From positions 1 through 64,000 of the forward strand of contig JAKLET010000020.1 of assembly GCA_022711595.1 (NCBI GenBank): a stretch of 64,000 nt of DNA. Direction: 5' to 3'. The notes under the pieces are model-generated. The model saw only the letters and a list, made by a program, of their open reading frames with translations, made no database searches and was not told where the DNA came from. This document shows positions 60,849 to 64,000 of the stretch, one piece after another (within the stretch, counting starts at the first letter, position 1; every line of letters begins with the position of its first letter). The position numbers were made by a program, and so were the translations under genes. Source of the DNA: Deltaproteobacteria bacterium (GTDB lineage Bacteria > Desulfobacterota > Syntrophorhabdia > Syntrophorhabdales > Syntrophorhabdaceae).

Positions 60849-61958
60849 TTACGGCCCCAAGAGCCTGTTCAGCATTATTGCCATGTTTATTTTTTTATAA
60901 TCAAGGAAGCATTCATCGGAATCTCTTTGAAGTATTTTTTCCTTCAATCTTTTCAGTTCCTGCTCGTCGGCCTTTGTGCTTGCAAAGCTGAGCTCATCGT
61001 AATTGCCCTCCTTGCCGTACGAAGAGTAGATCTTCTGGTATTCAGACCTGAAAAGCGCCCGGTCGTTCTTCTTCTTCGATTTGAAAAGGTTTACAAGATC
61101 TTCCATTTCTGCATAGCCGTCTATCGTCTCTTTTGCGAATTTCGCCACCTTTTCATCTTTTTCTTTTTTCAGGACCTCCTGTGAGAACGCCTTTACATCC
61201 TGAAGGCTGCCGCTGATCATTTCAAGGGAACTCAGGATCAGACCGCGAATATCAGGATCGACCTCTTCCCGGAATTGTTTCCTCATCGGCTCGGCCGCTT
61301 CCTGCGCTATCAGCCATTTACCCAAAACCATGATTGAATTGGTCCTGATATTCTTGTCTTTGTCGTTTATTTTTCCGAGAAGGAACGGGACCGCGAGGTC
61401 CCCGTACTTGCCGAAAACAAACATTACCTGCCAGTAGTGCCCGGCGGGCTCTTTCTTGAGGATCTCAATGGTGCCCGGGATAGCCGGCTTGTATTTCAGC
61501 CGGGCAAGGAGGTTGAAGAGGTCAAAGCGCTCCATCGGGTCCGGGGTGTCTTTCAGTTTTTCGAAAAGATACTCCTCCGACCGTTTGCCGCCAATGTTCG
61601 CCAGCCCGTGATATGCGTTGAAGAGCACCGCCTTTGATTTGCTGCCCGATGAAAGCCGGATGATTTCATCCACGGCCCCGGGTGATCTCGTAAGGCCCAT
61701 CGCCCAGATGCAGATCGCCAGGTCCTTTTCCTGCAATCCCGGCGTCTTTGCCCTCTTGAGCAAAGTCGCCAGCGCCTCTTCTGGGTTGCTTTCGATTTTT
61801 TTCCTTACTGCATTGATCTTTGCGTCAGGAGCACCCTCACCCAGGACAACGATCTCTTCAAGATCTTTTATCAGGGGGTCTTGCTGTTCGGCGGCTGCAA
61901 TGCCGAACACACAGAAAACAAAAATACCCGCAACGATCCAACTGCACAGTGTTTTCAT
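60849..61958 (-). CDS. exported HEAT-repeat protein
   Basis: The 369-residue product has a signal peptide (1-23) and then helical HEAT/PBS-like repeats (such as RAKTPGLQEKDLAICIWAMGL, split as RAKTPGLQ and DLAICIWAMGL, and KNIRTNSIMVLGKWL). It should act in protein-protein contacts in the periplasm. The C-terminal part is highly charged. It has a copy of the recurrent promoter-like element 110 bp upstream. Confidence 0.7.
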   Translation of the reverse strand: MKTLCSWIVAGIFVFCVFGIAAAEQQDPLIKDLEEIVVLGEGAPDAKINAVRKKIESNPEEALATLLKRAKTPGLQEKDLAICIWAMGLTRSPGAVDEIIRLSSGSKSKAVLFNAYHGLANIGGKRSEEYLFEKLKDTPDPMERFDLFNLLARLKYKPAIPGTIEILKKEPAGHYWQVMFVFGKYGDLAVPFLLGKINDKDKNIRTNSIMVLGKWLIAQEAAEPMRKQFREEVDPDIRGLILSSLEMISGSLQDVKAFSQEVLKKEKDEKVAKFAKETIDGYAEMEDLVNLFKSKKKNDRALFRSEYQKIYSSYGKEGNYDELSFASTKADEQELKRLKEKILQRDSDECFLDYKKINMAIMLNRLLGP

Positions 61959-62068
61959 GTCTCTCCTTTATCGTCCCGGGAAGACCGGGGGTGTTGAACG
62001 GGTTTATTAAGCGGTCCTTCTGCGGCCCGCGCCTCTTCCCCATTCATTATAAAACAACGGTTAACTTC

Positions 62069-62120
62069 ATTCTGGTGTTATCCCCTGCAAATGTCAACAC
62101 GAAAAGGCCGTTTCAGACAG
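62069..62120 (-). promoter_or_regulatory. recurrent TTGACA element, copy 3
   Basis: Minus strand: CTGAAACGG, TTTT, TTGACATT, then AACACCAGAAT with 17 bp between TTGACA and CAGAAT. It lies 110 bp from the HEAT-repeat gene start. Confidence 0.7.
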
Positions 62121-62191
62121 CCTGCCTTCTCTTTACCGCATATCATGGATCGAGAATCGCGCACCGCCATGGTCGGATATGGAACAAATCC

Positions 62192-62668
62192 TTACTCCAC
62201 AATGCAGATTGCCAGCCCCGCGCCTTTGTGGAGGATCGTTATTGCCAGGCCGCCCGCAAGAACAGGAACGGCCCCATGCCTGCCCAGAACGAGGGTCCGG
62301 TATCTGCCCGAATTCGCCTCTTCAAGAATGGCTTCGGCCACGCCGGCTGCGTCACCGGCCATCCTGGTCTCGACCTGCTCCGGGTCCATGCCTTTCTCCG
62401 CCAGTATACGGCGGGCCTTCTCAAAAAGGGGTTCCAGCACCATCTTCTGGTTCGAAAACCACCTGTCTATAACCCCCTGCCGTTCTTCTTTCTCGGCAGG
62501 CGTCAGGATATGGCCGTCATCCCAGAATTGGGGCGGCACGCTGGGTGTGGCATAGAACAGGGTGACCTTGATGTCCTTGAGCCCTGAGAACTGGGACCCC
62601 ACATATTCCACGGCCTTAAGCGCATGCTCCGAACCGTCGAAGGCAATTAATATATCTCTCTCTTTCAT
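62192..62668 (-). CDS. universal stress protein family protein
   Basis: The 158-residue Usp domain starts DILIAFDGSEHALKAVEYV and ends with LVLGRHGAVPVLAGGLAITILHKG, split as LVLGRHGAVPV and GGLAITILHKG. The last region replaces the ATP-binding GxxG(x9)G(S/T) motif of ATP-type Usp proteins and is degenerate, so it may not bind ATP. It stands alone in a 207-bp gap context. Confidence 0.85.
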   Translation of the reverse strand: MKERDILIAFDGSEHALKAVEYVGSQFSGLKDIKVTLFYATPSVPPQFWDDGHILTPAEKEERQGVIDRWFSNQKMVLEPLFEKARRILAEKGMDPEQVETRMAGDAAGVAEAILEEANSGRYRTLVLGRHGAVPVLAGGLAITILHKGAGLAICIVE

Positions 62669-62787
62669 GGCATCTCCTTTCTCCGTGCCCGGATAGGGTC
62701 TAAATACATTCTATCACCTTCTCCCGATTGCACAACTCCTTCAAAACCGGCGCGGCAGAAAAAGAAAGCTCCGGCGCTTCAAGGTCC

Positions 62788-62823
62788 GTGAAACGTTTCA
62801 AGGCTGAAACTCTTTCTGACCTT
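62788..62823. repeat. degenerate 9-bp units near 62.8 kb
   Basis: GTGAAACGT, TTCAAGGCT and GAAACTCTT are related to the 9-bp repeat core (TGAAAC). The register is poor; it may be a decayed array. Confidence 0.3.
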
Positions 62824-62875
62824 TCCCCTTGAACCGCTTTCCGCTCAATGGTAACGTGGTGATACGGGGTGATCG

Positions 62876-64000
62876 ATGAAGATCCTTGGAAACCAATACA
62901 ACAGGGAGGAATTCGCGGGGGCCTTTGGAGACCTGGGCACCCTTGTCCCCTTCGTTGTCGGCTACATAACCCTGAACAGAATGGACCCCCTGGGAATTCT
63001 CGTTTCCCTTGGGCTCTTCAAGGTCTTTGCCGGCCTTTACTTCAGGACACCCATGCCGATCCAGCCCATGAAGGCGATCGGGGGAATGGCCATTGCCCAC
63101 GCCGGCACCATTACCCCTGGCATGATCTGGGGTTCGGGGATCTTTACCGGAATATTCTGGCTTCTAATGGGCCTCACCGGTGCCGTTACATGGATCGAAA
63201 AGATCACCGCCAAACCTGTGGTGAGGGGCATAATGCTCGGCCTCGGCCTCAGTTTCATTGTAGAGGGGCTCGGCATGATGCTTACGCAACCGCTGTTCGC
63301 CATCGGCGGTGCTGTCATCACCCTGCTTTTACTGGGAAACAGACGGTTCCCGGCGATACTCGCCCTCCTCGTTTACGGGATCATCGTCGCCTTCATCCAC
63401 AATCCCGGATTGCCGGGAGACCTGTCAGGCATCTCGGTCCGCCTCCGCTGGCCCGAGATCGGTTTACCGCGGTTCTCGTGGAGCGAAATGGCGGCCGGCT
63501 TTCTCCTGCTGGGGCTTCCCCAGGCACCGCTCACCCTCGGCAATGCTGTGATCGGCACCGTTGCCGAGAACAATCAGCACTTTCCGGACAAGCCGGTGAC
63601 AGCCAAAGCGATCAGCATAGATCACGGGGTGATGAACATGATAAGCCCCTTTCTCGGGGGCATACCGGTCTGTCATGGCGCGGGAGGCATGGCGGGGCAC
63701 ATACGGTTCGGGGCAAGGACAGGGGGTTCACTGGTAATACTCGGCCTCATCATCCTTTTCGCCGGGCTCTTTCTGAGCGATTCCATACTGCTCATTCTCC
63801 AGGTCTTCCCGCGGTCTGTCCTCGGAGTCATAATGCTTTTCGCGGGAGTGGAGCTTTCGCTTGTTATCAAGGACCTGGAGCTCAAAAAAGAAAATCTCTT
63901 CGTCCTTATAATCACGACCGGCGCCGCAATGTGGAACATGGGCGCGGCCTATCTCGCGGGACTGGCCCTTTACCACGCCATCGAAAGGAAATGGATCAGG
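62876..64000 (+). CDS. MOT1-type sulfate/molybdate transporter, 3' end missing
   Basis: The gene runs off the window after 375 codons. The product is a multi-spanning membrane protein of the SulP-related MOT1 group: GAFGDLGTLVPFVVGY at the start, FRTPMPIQPMKAIGG, and SIDHGVMNMISPFLGGIPVCHGAGGMAGH, split as GVMNMISPFLGGIPVCHG and AGGMAGH. At least nine membrane segments are visible. It may import molybdate or sulfate; molybdate would suit the molybdopterin-fold protein upstream. The ATG follows a GGGGTGAT. Confidence 0.85.
   Translation, partial: MKILGNQYNREEFAGAFGDLGTLVPFVVGYITLNRMDPLGILVSLGLFKVFAGLYFRTPMPIQPMKAIGGMAIAHAGTITPGMIWGSGIFTGIFWLLMGLTGAVTWIEKITAKPVVRGIMLGLGLSFIVEGLGMMLTQPLFAIGGAVITLLLLGNRRFPAILALLVYGIIVAFIHNPGLPGDLSGISVRLRWPEIGLPRFSWSEMAAGFLLLGLPQAPLTLGNAVIGTVAENNQHFPDKPVTAKAISIDHGVMNMISPFLGGIPVCHGAGGMAGHIRFGARTGGSLVILGLIILFAGLFLSDSILLILQVFPRSVLGVIMLFAGVELSLVIKDLELKKENLFVLIITTGAAMWNMGAAYLAGLALYHAIERKWIR

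Noticed and set aside
62669-62875. Molybdenum-cofactor riboswitch before the MOT1 gene
   Set aside because: The gap does not show the conserved elements of that RNA; only degenerate 9-bp words are present.

Overview
The window looks like a chromosomal segment of a Gram-negative anaerobe of the Desulfobacterota ('Deltaproteobacteria') type, possibly a syntroph. An outer-membrane porin ending in Phe, many lipoproteins, a NuoEFG-like electron-transfer module beside NfnAB, a UPF0280 plus NIL/ferredoxin pair and the overall gene mix support this. The species is not identified. I found no rRNA, CRISPR array, insertion sequence or prophage.

Layout. Positions 1-15.1 kb (minus strand) hold a porin and then one of the longest plausible transcription units in the window. 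Reading down from a TTGACA promoter near 15.17 kb it runs yceD-rpmF-plsX-acyl-CoA dehydrogenase-fabD-fabG-acpP-fabF-rpiB-glyA-dCMP deaminase-nrdR-ribD-ribE-ribBA-ribH-nusB-yacP. It joins phospholipid and fatty-acid synthesis to one-carbon, deoxynucleotide and riboflavin metabolism. An acyl-CoA dehydrogenase sits where fabH normally lies. Positions 15.2-19.7 kb hold yggU, yggT, mtaB, a cysteine desulfurase, a NIL/ferredoxin protein and UPF0280, a set that suggests reductive sulfur transfer. Positions 19.9-21.6 kb (plus) hold an apparently leaderless HTH/PBP-like regulator and prmA. Positions 21.7-31.1 kb hold purN, ftsY, sua5, tatA, tRNA-Glu, a PPC-domain gene, rdgB, rph, trxB and two envelope proteins. 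tRNA-Gly and a radical SAM gene follow.

Positions 33.2-40.2 kb form a five-gene redox operon (nuoE, nuoF, nuoG-like, nfnA, nfnB) with a good promoter, a hairpin next to the first Shine-Dalgarno and a strong terminator. It could exchange electrons among NADH, NADPH and ferredoxin. Positions 40.3-49.4 kb hold a tartrate/malate-type dehydrogenase, lysS, rimO, a TIGR02757-like gene, aspartokinase and a UvrD-type helicase. From 49.4 kb to the end the content is more accessory: lipoproteins, an ankyrin protein with fresh DNA repeats, an MBL hydrolase, a GrpB fusion, a Cache protein, a CAP lipoprotein, small proteins, an RhlE-like helicase, a HEAT-repeat protein, a Usp protein and a MOT1-type transporter cut by the window edge.

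The most unusual signal is non-coding. Arrays of degenerate 7-bp units, and a second class of 9-bp units, are scattered between genes and usually begin at or within about 10 bp of a stop codon or the 3' end of a tRNA. Several supply the stop codon itself or the last codons of the gene. A separate 50-bp promoter-like element occurs three times, each upstream of a minus-strand gene, and contains the same TGAAACGG core as the 9-bp arrays.
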